A stretch of DNA of 64,000 nucleotides from Hyphomicrobiales bacterium (GTDB lineage Bacteria; Pseudomonadota; Alphaproteobacteria; Rhizobiales; Rhizobiaceae): NCBI GenBank assembly GCA_900469345.1, contig UBWZ01000009.1:27207-91206 (forward strand). The letters are read 5' to 3'. Shown in pieces: positions 39,688 to 48,864 of this stretch; within the stretch, counting starts at the first letter, position 1; every line of letters begins with the position of its first letter. The position numbers and the translations under genes were made by a program. Below the pieces are notes generated by a model. That model was not told the DNA's origin. It saw nothing but the letters and a program-made list of their open reading frames with translations, and ran no database searches.

Positions 39688-41223
39688 ATGAGTAGCGGCG
39701 TCAGTACCTCGACCGACAAGAACATCGTTGATCGATCGCGCAGCCATCGCAACAAGGCTGTGTCGAAGGCGGTCCGCGCCACGCGTGAGCGCCTGCAATC
39801 CAGCGCCAACGGCAGTCACGTCTTCGACCGCGACATGCTGGGCATGCATATCAACACCACCCTGCAGGGCGCGGCGATCATGCCGCTGGTGGTTGCGCTC
39901 GTCACCCTGATCGGCATCTACGTCAATCCCGATGCGCATGTGTTCGGCTGGGCGCTGGTGATGCTGTGCCTGCACGGGGTCAACGTCACGCTCGCCCGGC
40001 GGGCGTCGCGCCGCGATATCAGCGCGGCGGATACGGCCAAATGGCGCTACCGGTTCCTCGGCGCTCAGGTGTTGATCGGCTTCGGCTGGGCGCTGTTTGC
40101 GTTGCAGAGCTGCCCGACCTGCACCGGCGACGGCTTCTATTTCTACAAGGGCGCGGTGCTGCTGTTCGGCGTCTCGGTTACCGCCATGGGCAGCTTCATG
40201 CTGCGGCAGGGCCTTTTGTTCGGCTTCCTGCCGACGGTCGGGGCGCTGCTGATGACCGCCGTGCTGTCGCGGCACGTGCTCGATATCGGCCTGACTGCCA
40301 TGGCGGCAACGGCGCTCGTGTTCTTCCACTACATCGCCGACCGGCTGTACCGCTCCAACCTCACCCTGATGTCGTACCAGTCCGAAAAGGACGATCTGAT
40401 CGCCGAGCTCGAGGTGGCCAATTCGATGTCGGACGAGGCGCGCCGGCGGGCGGAAGAGGCGAACCTCGCGAAATCGCGGTTCCTCGCCTCGATGTCGCAC
40501 GAGCTGCGCACGCCGCTCAATGCGATCCTCGGCTTTTCGGAGGTGATGAGCTCGGAAGTGCTCGGCCCCCTCGCCAACCCGACCTACCGGGAATATTCCG
40601 GCGACATCCACCGGTCGGGACAGCATCTGCTCAACCTCATCAACGAGATCCTTGACCTGTCGCGGATCGAGGCCGGGCGCTACGATCTCGCGGAAGAATC
40701 GCTGTCGCTGCTAGAGGTCGCCGAGGACTGCATCGGCATGGTGCAGCTTCGCGCCCGGGCAAAGAAGATCACCATCCAGTCGCAGTTCGAACCGCAGCTG
40801 CCGCCGGTCTGGGCCGACGAAAAGTCGATCCGGCAGGTGATGCTGAACCTGTTGTCGAATGCCGTCAAATTCACGCCCCAGGGCGGCGAGATCACCGTCA
40901 AGGTCGGCTGGACGGCCGGCGGCGGGCAATATCTCGCCATCAAGGACAACGGACCGGGCATTCCCGAGGACGAGATCCCGGTGGTGCTGTCCGCCTTCGG
41001 CCAGGGCTCGATCGCCATCAAGAGCGCCGAGCAGGGCACCGGGCTCGGTCTTCCGATCGTGCAGGCCATCCTTGCCAAGCACGATGGCCAGTTCATCCTG
41101 CGCTCGAAGCTTCGGGAAGGCACGGAGGCGATCGCCATCCTGCCCGCCACCCGCGTGCTGCAGAGCGTGCCGGCCGTCGCCGAGGCAACCGCCATCGACC
41201 GCCGCCGCCGCAGCTTTGCGTGA
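39688..41223 (+). CDS. membrane sensor histidine kinase (DivJ/PleC/PdhS-like)
   Basis: 511 residues. Residues 50-220 contain about six membrane segments (IMPLVVALVTLIGIY, VLIGFGWALFALQ, FGFLPTVGALLMTAVL) with a CPTC motif at 142-145. A short coiled linker leads to the kinase core: H-box SHELRTPLNAILGFSEVM at about 270-288, N-box LLSNAVKFTPQGG, G1 DNGPGIP, and G2 GTGLGLPIV. The H-box form is that of kinases that act on DivK in alphaproteobacteria, so a role in cell-cycle or polar development is plausible. No response regulator gene is adjacent. Confidence 0.85.
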   Translation: MSSGVSTSTDKNIVDRSRSHRNKAVSKAVRATRERLQSSANGSHVFDRDMLGMHINTTLQGAAIMPLVVALVTLIGIYVNPDAHVFGWALVMLCLHGVNVTLARRASRRDISAADTAKWRYRFLGAQVLIGFGWALFALQSCPTCTGDGFYFYKGAVLLFGVSVTAMGSFMLRQGLLFGFLPTVGALLMTAVLSRHVLDIGLTAMAATALVFFHYIADRLYRSNLTLMSYQSEKDDLIAELEVANSMSDEARRRAEEANLAKSRFLASMSHELRTPLNAILGFSEVMSSEVLGPLANPTYREYSGDIHRSGQHLLNLINEILDLSRIEAGRYDLAEESLSLLEVAEDCIGMVQLRARAKKITIQSQFEPQLPPVWADEKSIRQVMLNLLSNAVKFTPQGGEITVKVGWTAGGGQYLAIKDNGPGIPEDEIPVVLSAFGQGSIAIKSAEQGTGLGLPIVQAILAKHDGQFILRSKLREGTEAIAILPATRVLQSVPAVAEATAIDRRRRSFA

Positions 41224-41372
41224 GGCAAGGCCCTCTCGCGCCGCGTCTTCGGGCGCATGATCGCCCCAAGACCAAACTCCTGGACATTGCCATCGAGGCC
41301 GCCAAGGACCTGCCCGCCGAAATGCAGGACGAGGTCGCCGGCATTCTTCTGAGCTTCATGGGCGCGGATTAA
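41220..41372 (+). pseudogene. antitoxin-like small gene remnant
   Basis: Overlapping the kinase stop is a 50-codon frame whose C-terminal half reads TKLLDIAIEAAKDLPAEMQ then DEVAGILLSFMGAD. This resembles the N-terminal helix of small toxin-antitoxin antitoxins of the type LDKAIEEVKKLPAEEQDEIA. It stops at TAA (41370), and after the stop the same frame continues SEVYQ before a TGA, as if a longer gene had been cut by mutation. No toxin gene follows. The GTG at 41220 is a guess. A functional micro-protein is the alternative. Confidence 0.4.
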
Positions 41373-41406
41373 AGCGAGGTCTACCAGTGACCTTGGACGC
41401 GTCGAA

Positions 41407-41799
41407 TCACCCCCACAGCGCCGTCACCACCACATAGGCTGCGAACACCGCGTTGGCGCCGAGCAGGCAGAAGACCGCGAACGAGCCGAGATCCTTGGCG
41501 TGGCGGCCGACACGGGAAATTTCCGGCGAGATGCGGTCGACCAGTTCCTCGATCGCGGTGTTCAAGGCCTCGACGGCAAACAGAACCAGCATCAGGACGA
41601 GGAAGACGAGGTAGTCGCCGATGCCGGCGCCGACCAGGGCAAACAGGACCAGCCCGGCGGCAAAGGCAATCACCTCGTGGCGGAAGGCTTCCTCGTGCCA
41701 CAGGCGCATCAGCCCCTGCCCCGAATAGCGCGTCGCGGCCAAGATCCGGCGAATGCCGCTCGCCTTGTTCGGCGCATCGACGGGCGGGGTGTCCTGCAT
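41407..41799 (-). CDS. dgkA: diacylglycerol kinase
   Basis: 130 residues of the small prokaryotic DgkA membrane-enzyme family: three hydrophobic segments (EVIAFAAGLVLFALVG, YLVFLVLMLVLFAVEALN and FAVFCLLGANAVFAAYVVV) with the family signature EALNTAIEELVDRIS and the following HAKDLGS. It phosphorylates diacylglycerol to phosphatidic acid, recycling lipid released when membrane-derived or periplasmic glucans are made. It begins 3 bases after the cobT stop, so it is in the cobT transcript. Confidence 0.93.
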   Translation of the reverse strand: MQDTPPVDAPNKASGIRRILAATRYSGQGLMRLWHEEAFRHEVIAFAAGLVLFALVGAGIGDYLVFLVLMLVLFAVEALNTAIEELVDRISPEISRVGRHAKDLGSFAVFCLLGANAVFAAYVVVTALWG

Positions 41800-41802
41800 G
41801 GC

Positions 41803-42822
41803 TCAGTGGCTCTTGTTGCTGACGCCGGCCTGCTCGAAGGTCGCCATGCCGGAATGGCAGGCGGCGGCCGACTTGACGATGCCGGCGGCCAGTGCCGCGC
41901 CGGTGCCTTCGCCGAGACGCATGCCAAGCGCCAGAAGCGGCGTCTTGCCGAGCATGTCGATCGCCTTCATGTGACCCGGCTCGCCCGAGACATGGCCGAT
42001 CAGGCAGTGGTCGAGCGCCGTCGGATTGGCGGCCTTGAGGATGGCGGCAGCGGCCGTCACCACATAGCCATCGAGCAGGACCGGGATCTTTTCCATGCGC
42101 GCGGCAAGGATCGCGCCACAGATGGCAGCGATCTCGCGGCCACCAAGGCGACGCAGGATTTCCAGCGGATCGTGCAGATGGTTGCGGTGGAACTCGACCG
42201 CCTGCTTGACGACGGCGACCTTGCGCGCCAGCAGGTCGCCATGCGAGCCGGTGCCGGGGCCGACCCAGTCTTCCGCCTCGCCGCCATAGAGCGCGAGGTT
42301 GATGGCAGCGGCAATCGTGGTGTTGCCGATGCCCATCTCGCCGATGCACAGGAGATCGGTGCCGCCGGCGATCGCCTCCATGCCGAAGGCCATCGTCGCG
42401 GCGCAATCACGCTCCGAGAGCGCCGCTTCCGTGGCGATATCGCCGGTCGGGTAATCCAGCGCCAGGTCGAAGATCTTCAGGCCGAGATCGTGGGTGACGC
42501 AGATCTGGTTGATCGCCGCCCCGCCGGCTGCGAAATTCTCCACCATCTGCTGGGTGACCGAGGAGGGAAACGGCGTGATGCCATGGCGGGTGACGCCGTG
42601 GTTGCCGGCGAAGATGGCCACCAGCGGCCGTGTCACGGCCGGGGCGCGACCGCTCCAGGCCGCCAGCCAGAAGGCGATCTCTTCCAGGCGACCGAGTGCG
42701 CCCGGCGGCTTGGTCAGTTGCGCGTCGCGGTCGCGCGCCGCCACCAGCGCATGCGCATCGGGGCCCGGCAGGTTCTGCAGCAGGCTACGGAAATCGTCAA
42801 AGGGCAGGCCGCTCACGCTCAT
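41803..42822 (-). CDS. cobT: nicotinate-nucleotide--dimethylbenzimidazole phosphoribosyltransferase
   Basis: 339 residues from the ATG at 42822. Known segments: AQLTKPPGALGRLEEIAFWLA split at the Pro-Gly, FAGNHGVTRHGITPFPSSVT, CIGEMGIGNTTIAAA, GPGTG, and the catalytic Glu region MRLGEGTGAALA near the C-terminus. It makes alpha-ribazole phosphate from dimethylbenzimidazole and nicotinate mononucleotide. It uses the product of BluB, found at the left edge of this window. In rhizobia and Pseudomonas the same protein has been called CobU. It is divergent from cobS. Confidence 0.95.
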   Translation of the reverse strand: MSVSGLPFDDFRSLLQNLPGPDAHALVAARDRDAQLTKPPGALGRLEEIAFWLAAWSGRAPAVTRPLVAIFAGNHGVTRHGITPFPSSVTQQMVENFAAGGAAINQICVTHDLGLKIFDLALDYPTGDIATEAALSERDCAATMAFGMEAIAGGTDLLCIGEMGIGNTTIAAAINLALYGGEAEDWVGPGTGSHGDLLARKVAVVKQAVEFHRNHLHDPLEILRRLGGREIAAICGAILAARMEKIPVLLDGYVVTAAAAILKAANPTALDHCLIGHVSGEPGHMKAIDMLGKTPLLALGMRLGEGTGAALAAGIVKSAAACHSGMATFEQAGVSNKSH

Positions 42823-42916
42823 GCAGTTTCTCTCGATCTTTGCGCCGGCGCTTGTGTTTCCCGGCAAATCGCGCTTGTCTGCGCCATCTCATAGTCGGGG
42901 ACGACCGGAGGGACAA

Positions 42917-43696
42917 CTGCCAAACGCGACGCAATTCATCGCCGACCTCGCCCGGTCGGTCGGCTTCCTCAGCCGGCTGCCCGTGCCCGACCGATTTTTC
43001 CGTGGCTATGACGGCAGCGTCTCGCGCGCCGTCCAGGCATTTCCCGTGGCCGGTCTGGTGATCGCGCTCGGGCCGGCGCTCCTGCTGTTGCTGCTGTCCT
43101 GGTCGCGGGATCCGCTGCTGCCGGCGTTTCTCGCCCTTCTGCTGCAAAGCCTGCTGACCGGCGCGCTGCACGAGGACGGCCTGGCGGACGCTGCCGACGG
43201 GCTGGGCGGCGGTCGCGACCGCGACCACGCGCTTGTCATCATGAAGGACAGCCGGATCGGCTCCTACGGGGTCATTGCGCTGGTGCTCTCGTTCGGGTTG
43301 CGGGCGACGGCGCTGTCTGCCCTGTCGGTGTTTTCGCCTGTCCTTGCGGCCCTTGCCCTCATGGCGGCCGCAGCGGTCAGCCGCGCCTTCCTGGTGGCGC
43401 ACTGGCGGGCCCTTGCCTCCGTGCGCGAGGCCGGGGTTGCCGCCGCCGCGGGCCAGCCGGAGCAGGGCGCCGAAAGGCGGGCGCTCTTCATCGGCATCGG
43501 TGCCGGGCTGCTTCTGCTTGTGCCCCTTGCGGGGCTGCCGCGCAGCCTCTTGGCGCTCACCTTTGCCGGCCTCGTCGCTTTCGGCTTCACCCGCTTTGTG
43601 GACCGGAAGCTCGGCGGCCATACCGGCGATACGATCGGCGCCACGCAGCAACTCAGCGAAATCGCCCTGCTGACGGCTCTTGCGCTGGTGCTCTGA
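42917..43696 (+). CDS. cobS: adenosylcobinamide-GDP ribazoletransferase
   Basis: 259 residues. Polytopic membrane enzyme joining alpha-ribazole to adenosylcobinamide-GDP. Diagnostic region: LTGALHEDGLADAADGLGGG then DRDHALVIMKDSRIGSYG, plus GHTGDTIGATQQLSE near the end. The best start is a CTG at 42917 with GGAGG five bases upstream; no ATG or GTG is available nearby, and an upstream TTG lacks a ribosome site. In rhizobia the same protein is also called CobV. cobT is divergent across 94 bases; no second riboswitch is seen in that gap. Confidence 0.92.
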   Translation: MPNATQFIADLARSVGFLSRLPVPDRFFRGYDGSVSRAVQAFPVAGLVIALGPALLLLLLSWSRDPLLPAFLALLLQSLLTGALHEDGLADAADGLGGGRDRDHALVIMKDSRIGSYGVIALVLSFGLRATALSALSVFSPVLAALALMAAAAVSRAFLVAHWRALASVREAGVAAAAGQPEQGAERRALFIGIGAGLLLLVPLAGLPRSLLALTFAGLVAFGFTRFVDRKLGGHTGDTIGATQQLSEIALLTALALVL

Positions 43697-43714
43697 GGCA
43701 CCGATATTGATCCG

Positions 43715-43930
43715 ATGATCTCGCCCTGCACCCTCGTCTGCTCCATCGACATGACAACCGGCTATTGCTTCGGCTGCGGCCGCACCCGCGACGAGATCGC
43801 CGGCTGGATGGATTATACGGACGGGGAACGGCAGGTGGTGATGGACGCCCTGCCCGCCCGGCTCGACACCGTGGAGCGCAAGCCGCGGCGGATCACCCGC
43901 CGCCGCCAGCTGGCCGGCAAGAGCGCATGA
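43715..43930 (+). CDS. DUF1289 small Cys-rich protein
   Basis: 71 residues. The four cysteines in the pattern SPCTLVCSIDMTTGYCFGCGRT define the DUF1289 family (predicted Fe-S or zinc binding), followed by the conserved EIAGWMDYTDGER split and a basic tail. Function is unknown. It starts 18 bases after cobS and overlaps the next gene by 4 bases, so the three are one unit. Confidence 0.88.
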   Translation: MISPCTLVCSIDMTTGYCFGCGRTRDEIAGWMDYTDGERQVVMDALPARLDTVERKPRRITRRRQLAGKSA

Positions 43931-44631
43931 AGCTCCTCACCATCATCCTGGTCTGCCTCGGCATCGGGCTAGCGCTTCTGATCTTCAACGACAGCAGCGG
44001 TCGCACCTTCGGCATGGCAAACGAGGATTTCGGCCGGCTGGTCTACCTCATCCCGATCGCCGCCCTCCTCTCGGCCGGCATCCTGCAGGGACGGCGCGGA
44101 CCGATCGGACAGGTCGTGCGGCAGTTCGCGATCTGGCTGATCATCATTCTCGGACTGGTCGCCGCCTATCTCTACCGCGACGATGCCCGCAGCTTCGGGG
44201 CGCGCATGACGGCCGGGCTGTTGCCCGGCACCGCCGTGGTGGTCACCACCAGCGATGGCTCCAACGAGGTGATCATCCACAAGACCCGCAGCGGCCACTT
44301 CCAGACCAATGTCTCGGTGGAAGGAAAAGTGCTGCCGATGCTGGTCGATACGGGTGCGAGCAGCGTCGTGCTGTCCTATGAAGACGCGCGGGCCATCGGC
44401 CTCGACCCCACGTCGCTGAGCTACACGGTCAGCGTCATGACCGCCAACGGCGCTGCGATGGCTGCACCCGTCCGCCTCTCCGAGATGGCGATCGGGCCGA
44501 TCGTGAGGCGCGACGTGCGCGCCATGGTCGCCGAACGGGGAAAGCTCGACGAAAGCCTGCTCGGCATGACTTTCCTGTCGACGCTCGACTATCTGCAGAT
44601 GCGCACCGACGAGCTCAGGTTGCGGGACTGA
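43927..44631 (+). CDS. TIGR02281-type retropepsin-like aspartic protease, membrane-anchored
   Basis: 234 residues from the ATG overlapping the DUF1289 stop. Three N-terminal hydrophobic segments (LTIILVCLGIGLALLIF, LVYLIPIAALLSAGIL, AIWLIIILGLVAAYLY) are followed by a clan AA domain with the catalytic LVDTGASSVVLS at about residues 138-149 and GLDPTSLSYTVSVMTANG. The C-terminal half ends LLGMTFLSTLDYLQM, typical of the TIGR02281 family. The catalytic domain probably faces the periplasm. The biological substrate is unknown. Confidence 0.88.
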   Translation: MKLLTIILVCLGIGLALLIFNDSSGRTFGMANEDFGRLVYLIPIAALLSAGILQGRRGPIGQVVRQFAIWLIIILGLVAAYLYRDDARSFGARMTAGLLPGTAVVVTTSDGSNEVIIHKTRSGHFQTNVSVEGKVLPMLVDTGASSVVLSYEDARAIGLDPTSLSYTVSVMTANGAAMAAPVRLSEMAIGPIVRRDVRAMVAERGKLDESLLGMTFLSTLDYLQMRTDELRLRD

Positions 44632-44834
44632 CGTTCGTCACGAAACCATTCGTCACGAGATCAAAGGCGGCATTGCCGCTTCTGCCTGTCGAAGCGGCAA
44701 GCCTCGATCGTCGAGTTCGTCCTTAGCCTTGCTCCCGTCCTTGAGAGCGGGGCTTGTTCGCAGGGCTTGCAGCTTCGGTCTTTATGGTACGTGGTCTTTA
44801 TGTTCCGCGGCCTCAACGCTGCGGGATCGGAGCA

Positions 44835-45830
44835 TTACTCCGCGGCATCGAGGATCGCGGCGCCGACATCCCGGCTTTTCTGCGGGCCGGACCTGAACCG
44901 GCTCGGCGGCTCGCCGATGATGCGCTTGAAGGCACGGCTGAACGAGGCTTCGGCATCATAGCCCAGGCGCTCGGCCGCGGCGGCGACTCGCATGCCGTCC
45001 TTCAGCCACAGCCTTGCCTGGTGCATGCGCACCTTGGCGACATAGCGCGCCGGAGTTTCGCCGACCACGCGGGCAAACCGCTCCGCAAATCCCGACCGCG
45101 ACGCGCCCATCAGCCGTGCGAGCTCGGCGACGGTCCAGTCGCGATCCGGCTCGAGGTGGATGGCGGCGAGCACGCGGCCGACGTCCGGGCTGCGCACCGC
45201 GGCGATCCATCCGGAAGTCTCGCCGCAGCCATGTTCGACCCAGGCGCGGATCATCGTCGCCATCAGCACATCGGCCAGCCGCGCCAGGATACCACCGGCG
45301 CCGACGCGGTCCATGTCCACCTCGCGCGCCATGGCTTCCAGCAGATGCGGAATGGCCAGCTCGTTGCGGGCCAGGTCGCTGGTCAGCATGATGTCGGGCA
45401 TCAGCTGCAGCAGCGGATGCAGATTGTCAATGTTGAAGCGCATCGAGGCGGTAAAGGCGAGCGTGCCGCCGCGGACCTTGGCGCATTGGACATCGAAGAC
45501 GCCTTCGCAGACTTCCTTGCGGCCATAGCGGTCGAAGGGAATGGCATCCGCCTCCGGCGTGCTGGCGATCACATGCGCATCGCCGCGCGGCAGAAGGGCG
45601 GCGTCGCCGGCCTTGAGCTCCAGCCATTCGCCCGAGGGCGACTTCAGCCAGGCGGAGCCGCAGGAGATGAAGTGGAACCGTGCCGCCTCCTGGGCCGGAA
45701 ACAGCGTTCCCCAAGGCTCGGCGAGCCGGCAGCGGCCGTAATCGACCCCGTCGAGACGCAGGCCCCGGAGCATTTCGGTCAGCGGGTCACCCTGGCTAGC
45801 AGCGGAAATTTTGGACGAATGGTCAAGCAT
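44835..45830 (-). CDS. AraC family regulator with N-terminal cupin
   Basis: 331 residues from the ATG at 45830 (AGGAAA upstream); a longer start at 45866 is less well placed. N-terminal cupin-type domain of the AraC_binding_2/cupin_6 group (AARFHFISCGSAWLKSPSG, LLPRGDAHVIAST) and a C-terminal AraC DNA-binding domain with two helix-turn-helix units (WTVAELARLMGASRSGFAER and RLGYDAEASFSRAFKRIIGE). It is divergent from an MFS gene across 100 bases. The usual arrangement would be regulation of that exporter by this protein. Confidence 0.92.
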   Translation of the reverse strand: MLDHSSKISAASQGDPLTEMLRGLRLDGVDYGRCRLAEPWGTLFPAQEAARFHFISCGSAWLKSPSGEWLELKAGDAALLPRGDAHVIASTPEADAIPFDRYGRKEVCEGVFDVQCAKVRGGTLAFTASMRFNIDNLHPLLQLMPDIMLTSDLARNELAIPHLLEAMAREVDMDRVGAGGILARLADVLMATMIRAWVEHGCGETSGWIAAVRSPDVGRVLAAIHLEPDRDWTVAELARLMGASRSGFAERFARVVGETPARYVAKVRMHQARLWLKDGMRVAAAAERLGYDAEASFSRAFKRIIGEPPSRFRSGPQKSRDVGAAILDAAE

Positions 45831-45930
45831 ATCGGATTTCCTAGCATGGAAACGAGGCGACGTCATCTCTAAACATCATGCCAACGTCCAGAGACGGACG
45901 CTCCTTCCTCTCCCAAGACAGGATATAATC

Positions 45931-47154
45931 ATGATCGACAACGCTTACGACGAGGCGGAGCCCGGCGAGGCTGCGACAGTGCCGGCCTCCCCTGAAACCG
46001 CCCGCTGGCCGGCGGTCGTTTCCCTCACGCTCGGCGTGTTCGGGCTGGTGACGGCGGAGTTCCTGCCGGCGAGCCTGCTCACCCCCATTTCGGCCGATCT
46101 CGGCATCAGCTCGGGAACGGCCGGCCAGACCGTCACCGTTACGGCGGTGGTGGCCGCCATTGCCGGCCCCGCCATCGTCATCGGCACCCGCAGCCTCAAC
46201 CGGCGCTGGACGCTCTACGGCCTGACGGCGCTTCTGATCGTCGCCAGCGCCCTGGCGGCGCTCGCAAACAACCTCACCCTGCTGCTTCTGTCGCGCGTAC
46301 TGCTCGGCATCGGGCTTGGCGGCTTCTGGGCAATGGCCGGTGCGCTTGCCATGCGGCTGGTGCCGATGGCACAGCTACCGCGCGCCATGGCGATGATCTT
46401 CACCGGCGTTTCGGTGGCGACCGTCACCGCCGCACCGCTCGGGGCCTATATCGGCGCCACCTTCGGCTGGCGCGCCGCCTTCGTCCTGTCGGGTATCGTC
46501 GGTGTCGTCGCGCTCCTGGCGCAAGCCCTGACCGTGCCGTCGCTTCCGCCGGCCGGCCATGCGGGCCTCGGCACCATGCTCGCCGTGCTGCGCCGACCGA
46601 AGATCCGCATCGGCCTGTTCGCGACGCTTCTGGTGGTCGCCGGCCACTTTGCCGGCTTCACCTATATCCGGCCGTATCTGGAAGGCATCCCGCATCTCGA
46701 CGTGGAGATGATCTCGCTGGTCCTGCTTGCCTACGGCCTCGGCGGCTTCTTCGGCAATATCGCCGGCGGCGTCATCACCAGCCGCAGCGCAACGCTCGGC
46801 ACCGTATTTGCCGCCGGCGGGATCGCGGCATCGGCCGTCATCCTGGCCCTGCTCGGGACATCCTGGGTCGCATCGGCGACGGCGGTGACGCTGTGGGGCT
46901 TTGCCTTCGGCGCCTTCCCGGTCAGCATCCAGAGCTACATCACCCGCGCTGCCCCGGACGAAGCGGAAAGCGCCGGCGCCATGCTGCTGACGACATTCCA
47001 GATCGCGATCTCCAGCGGCGCCGTTCTCGGCGGCGTGCTGATCGACCTGCAGGGACCGCTCGGCGTGGTGTCCTTCGTCGCCGTGGCAGCGGCGCTCGGC
47101 GCCTCGGTGATGGTGGCGCGCGGCGGCCGCCAGATGGCGCTCAGCGAAGGCTGA
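45931..47154 (+). CDS. MFS transporter (AraJ/YdhP-like efflux)
   Basis: 407 residues from the ATG at 45931 with AGGATA upstream. Twelve membrane segments. The N-terminal pattern VVSLTLGVFGLVTAEFLPAS, then TPISADLGISSGTAGQTVTV, and LSRVLLGIGLGGFWAMAGAL are those of the drug:H+ antiporter-1 group that includes AraJ, NepI and PbuE. The residue-80 region loop RRWTLYGL replaces motif A of classical exporters. Substrate unknown (sugar, purine or drug efflux). Likely controlled by the divergent AraC regulator. Confidence 0.87.
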   Translation: MIDNAYDEAEPGEAATVPASPETARWPAVVSLTLGVFGLVTAEFLPASLLTPISADLGISSGTAGQTVTVTAVVAAIAGPAIVIGTRSLNRRWTLYGLTALLIVASALAALANNLTLLLLSRVLLGIGLGGFWAMAGALAMRLVPMAQLPRAMAMIFTGVSVATVTAAPLGAYIGATFGWRAAFVLSGIVGVVALLAQALTVPSLPPAGHAGLGTMLAVLRRPKIRIGLFATLLVVAGHFAGFTYIRPYLEGIPHLDVEMISLVLLAYGLGGFFGNIAGGVITSRSATLGTVFAAGGIAASAVILALLGTSWVASATAVTLWGFAFGAFPVSIQSYITRAAPDEAESAGAMLLTTFQIAISSGAVLGGVLIDLQGPLGVVSFVAVAAALGASVMVARGGRQMALSEG

Positions 47155-47179
47155 CCGCTCCGCCTCTACCGGCTGCCGC

Positions 47180-47941
47180 CTAGCTGCGCAGCCGGTAGCC
47201 GGTCTTGAACATCCAGCCGATCACCGACAGGCAGAGCAGCAGGAAGAAGCTGATCATCGCCAGGCTGATCACCGGGTTGACGTCGGCGATCTCGTAGAAG
47301 CTCCAGCGGAAACCGCTGACGAGGTAGAGGACCGGGTTGACGTGGCTGACCGCCTGCCAGAAGGGCGGCAGCATGTTGATCGAATAGAAGCTGCCGCCGA
47401 GAAAGGTCAGCGGCGGCACGACCAGCATCGGGACGATGTTCAGCTGTTCGAAATTTCGGGCCCAGATGCCGATGATGAAGCCGAACAGGCTGAAGGTCAC
47501 CGCGGTCAGGACCAGGAAGACGACCATCATGAACGGGTGCGCGATCCTGATCTCGACGAAGAAGGACGCGGTGGCGAGGATGATCAGCCCGATGATCAGA
47601 CCCTTGCTGGCCGCTGCTCCGACATAGCCGAGCAGGATCTCGGTCATGGCGATCGGCGCCGACAGGATCTCGTAGATCGTGCCGGTGAATTTCGGGAAGT
47701 AGATGCCGATCGAGCCGTTGCCGATGCACTGGGTCAGCAGCGTCAGCATGATCAGGCCGGGGGTGATGAAGGCGCCGTAGGAGACTCCCTCGACGGTCTG
47801 GATGCGCGAGCCGATCGCCGTGCCGAAGACGATGAAATACAGCGATGTGGTGATCACCGGCGAAATGACACTCTGGAGGATGGTGCGGCGCATGCGCGCC
47901 ATCTCGAAAGTGTAGATGGATTTGACCGCTTCGACGTTCAT
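47180..47941 (-). CDS. ABC-2 type transporter permease
   Basis: 253 residues with about six membrane segments. ABC-2 membrane fold: [21 protein letters not shown] at the N-terminus, [21 protein letters not shown], and [17 protein letters not shown], which is near the ABC-2 signature. It starts inside the stop of the ATPase gene (4-base overlap), so subunits are coupled. Substrate unknown; similar YadH-type permeases are thought to export lipids, polysaccharide or drugs. Confidence 0.9.
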   Translation of the reverse strand: MNVEAVKSIYTFEMARMRRTILQSVISPVITTSLYFIVFGTAIGSRIQTVEGVSYGAFITPGLIMLTLLTQCIGNGSIGIYFPKFTGTIYEILSAPIAMTEILLGYVGAAASKGLIIGLIILATASFFVEIRIAHPFMMVVFLVLTAVTFSLFGFIIGIWARNFEQLNIVPMLVVPPLTFLGGSFYSINMLPPFWQAVSHVNPVLYLVSGFRWSFYEIADVNPVISLAMISFFLLLCLSVIGWMFKTGYRLRS

Positions 47942-48864
47942 GCTTTTTCTCCCACCAGCGCCACGAAGATATCCTCCAGCGAGCTCTGCCGCGTCGACAG
48001 GTCCTTGAAGTGGATGTTTTCGAGCGTCAGCGCGTTGAGCAGCGAGGGAACGCTGCCCTGCGCCTCGTCGCCATGATATTCGTGCATCAGTGCGGTGCCG
48101 TCGTCCGACAGCACGAGGTTGAAGCCGGCAAGACCTGGCGGCAGAGCGGCCAGCGGCGCCGACAGCTCGAGGCGCAGCTGCTTGCGGCCGAGCTTCTTCA
48201 TGAGCGTCTTCTTGTCTTCGAGGAGCAACAGCTCGCCGCCGTTGATGACGCCGACGCGATCGGCGATCTCCTCGGCCTCCTCGATGTAGTGGGTCGTCAG
48301 GATGATGGTGACGCCGTTTTCGCGCAGCTTTTCGACGACCTGCCACATCTCGCGGCGCAGGTTGACGTCGACGCCGGCGGTCGGCTCGTCGAGGAACAGC
48401 ACCTTCGGCTCGTGCGACAATGCCTTTGCGATCAGCACCCGCCGCTTCATGCCGCCCGAAAGCTCGCGGATCATGTTGTCCTTCTTGCTCCACAGCGACA
48501 GGTCCTTGAGGACCTTTTCGATCAGCGCCGGGTTCGCCTTGCAGCCGTAGACGCCGCGCGAGAAGCTGACCGTGTTCCAGACCGTCTCGAACTGGTCGGT
48601 GGTCAGTTCCTGCGGCACCAGGCCGATCAGGGAGCGGGTCTTGCGGAAATCCCTGACCACGTCGTGGCCGTTGACCATCACCCGGCCGGAGCTCGGGTTG
48701 ACGATGCCGCAGATGATCGAGATCAGCGTCGTCTTGCCGGCGCCGTTGGGACCGAGAAGCGCGAGGATCTCGCCTTCCTCGATCTGCAGGTCGACGCCTT
48801 TCAGCGCCTGAAAGCCGTTGCCGTAGGTCTTGGTGAGTTTTTCAACCGAAACGATGGGTGCCAT
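47938..48864 (-). CDS. ABC transporter ATP-binding protein (YadG/CcmA-like)
   Basis: 308 residues from the ATG at 48864. Walker [11 protein letters not shown], signature [15 protein letters not shown], Walker [14 protein letters not shown], and switch His in [17 protein letters not shown] 90-residue C-terminal region follows the ATPase core, as in YadG and DrrA-type exporters. It pairs with the overlapping ABC-2 permease. The upstream frame to 48978 has no start signal. Confidence 0.92.
   Translation of the reverse strand: MAPIVSVEKLTKTYGNGFQALKGVDLQIEEGEILALLGPNGAGKTTLISIICGIVNPSSGRVMVNGHDVVRDFRKTRSLIGLVPQELTTDQFETVWNTVSFSRGVYGCKANPALIEKVLKDLSLWSKKDNMIRELSGGMKRRVLIAKALSHEPKVLFLDEPTAGVDVNLRREMWQVVEKLRENGVTIILTTHYIEEAEEIADRVGVINGGELLLLEDKKTLMKKLGRKQLRLELSAPLAALPPGLAGFNLVLSDDGTALMHEYHGDEAQGSVPSLLNALTLENIHFKDLSTRQSSLEDIFVALVGEKA

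Noticed and set aside
42823..42916. Second cobalamin riboswitch between cobT and cobS
   Set aside because: The gap is only 94 bases and lacks a B12 box in either orientation.
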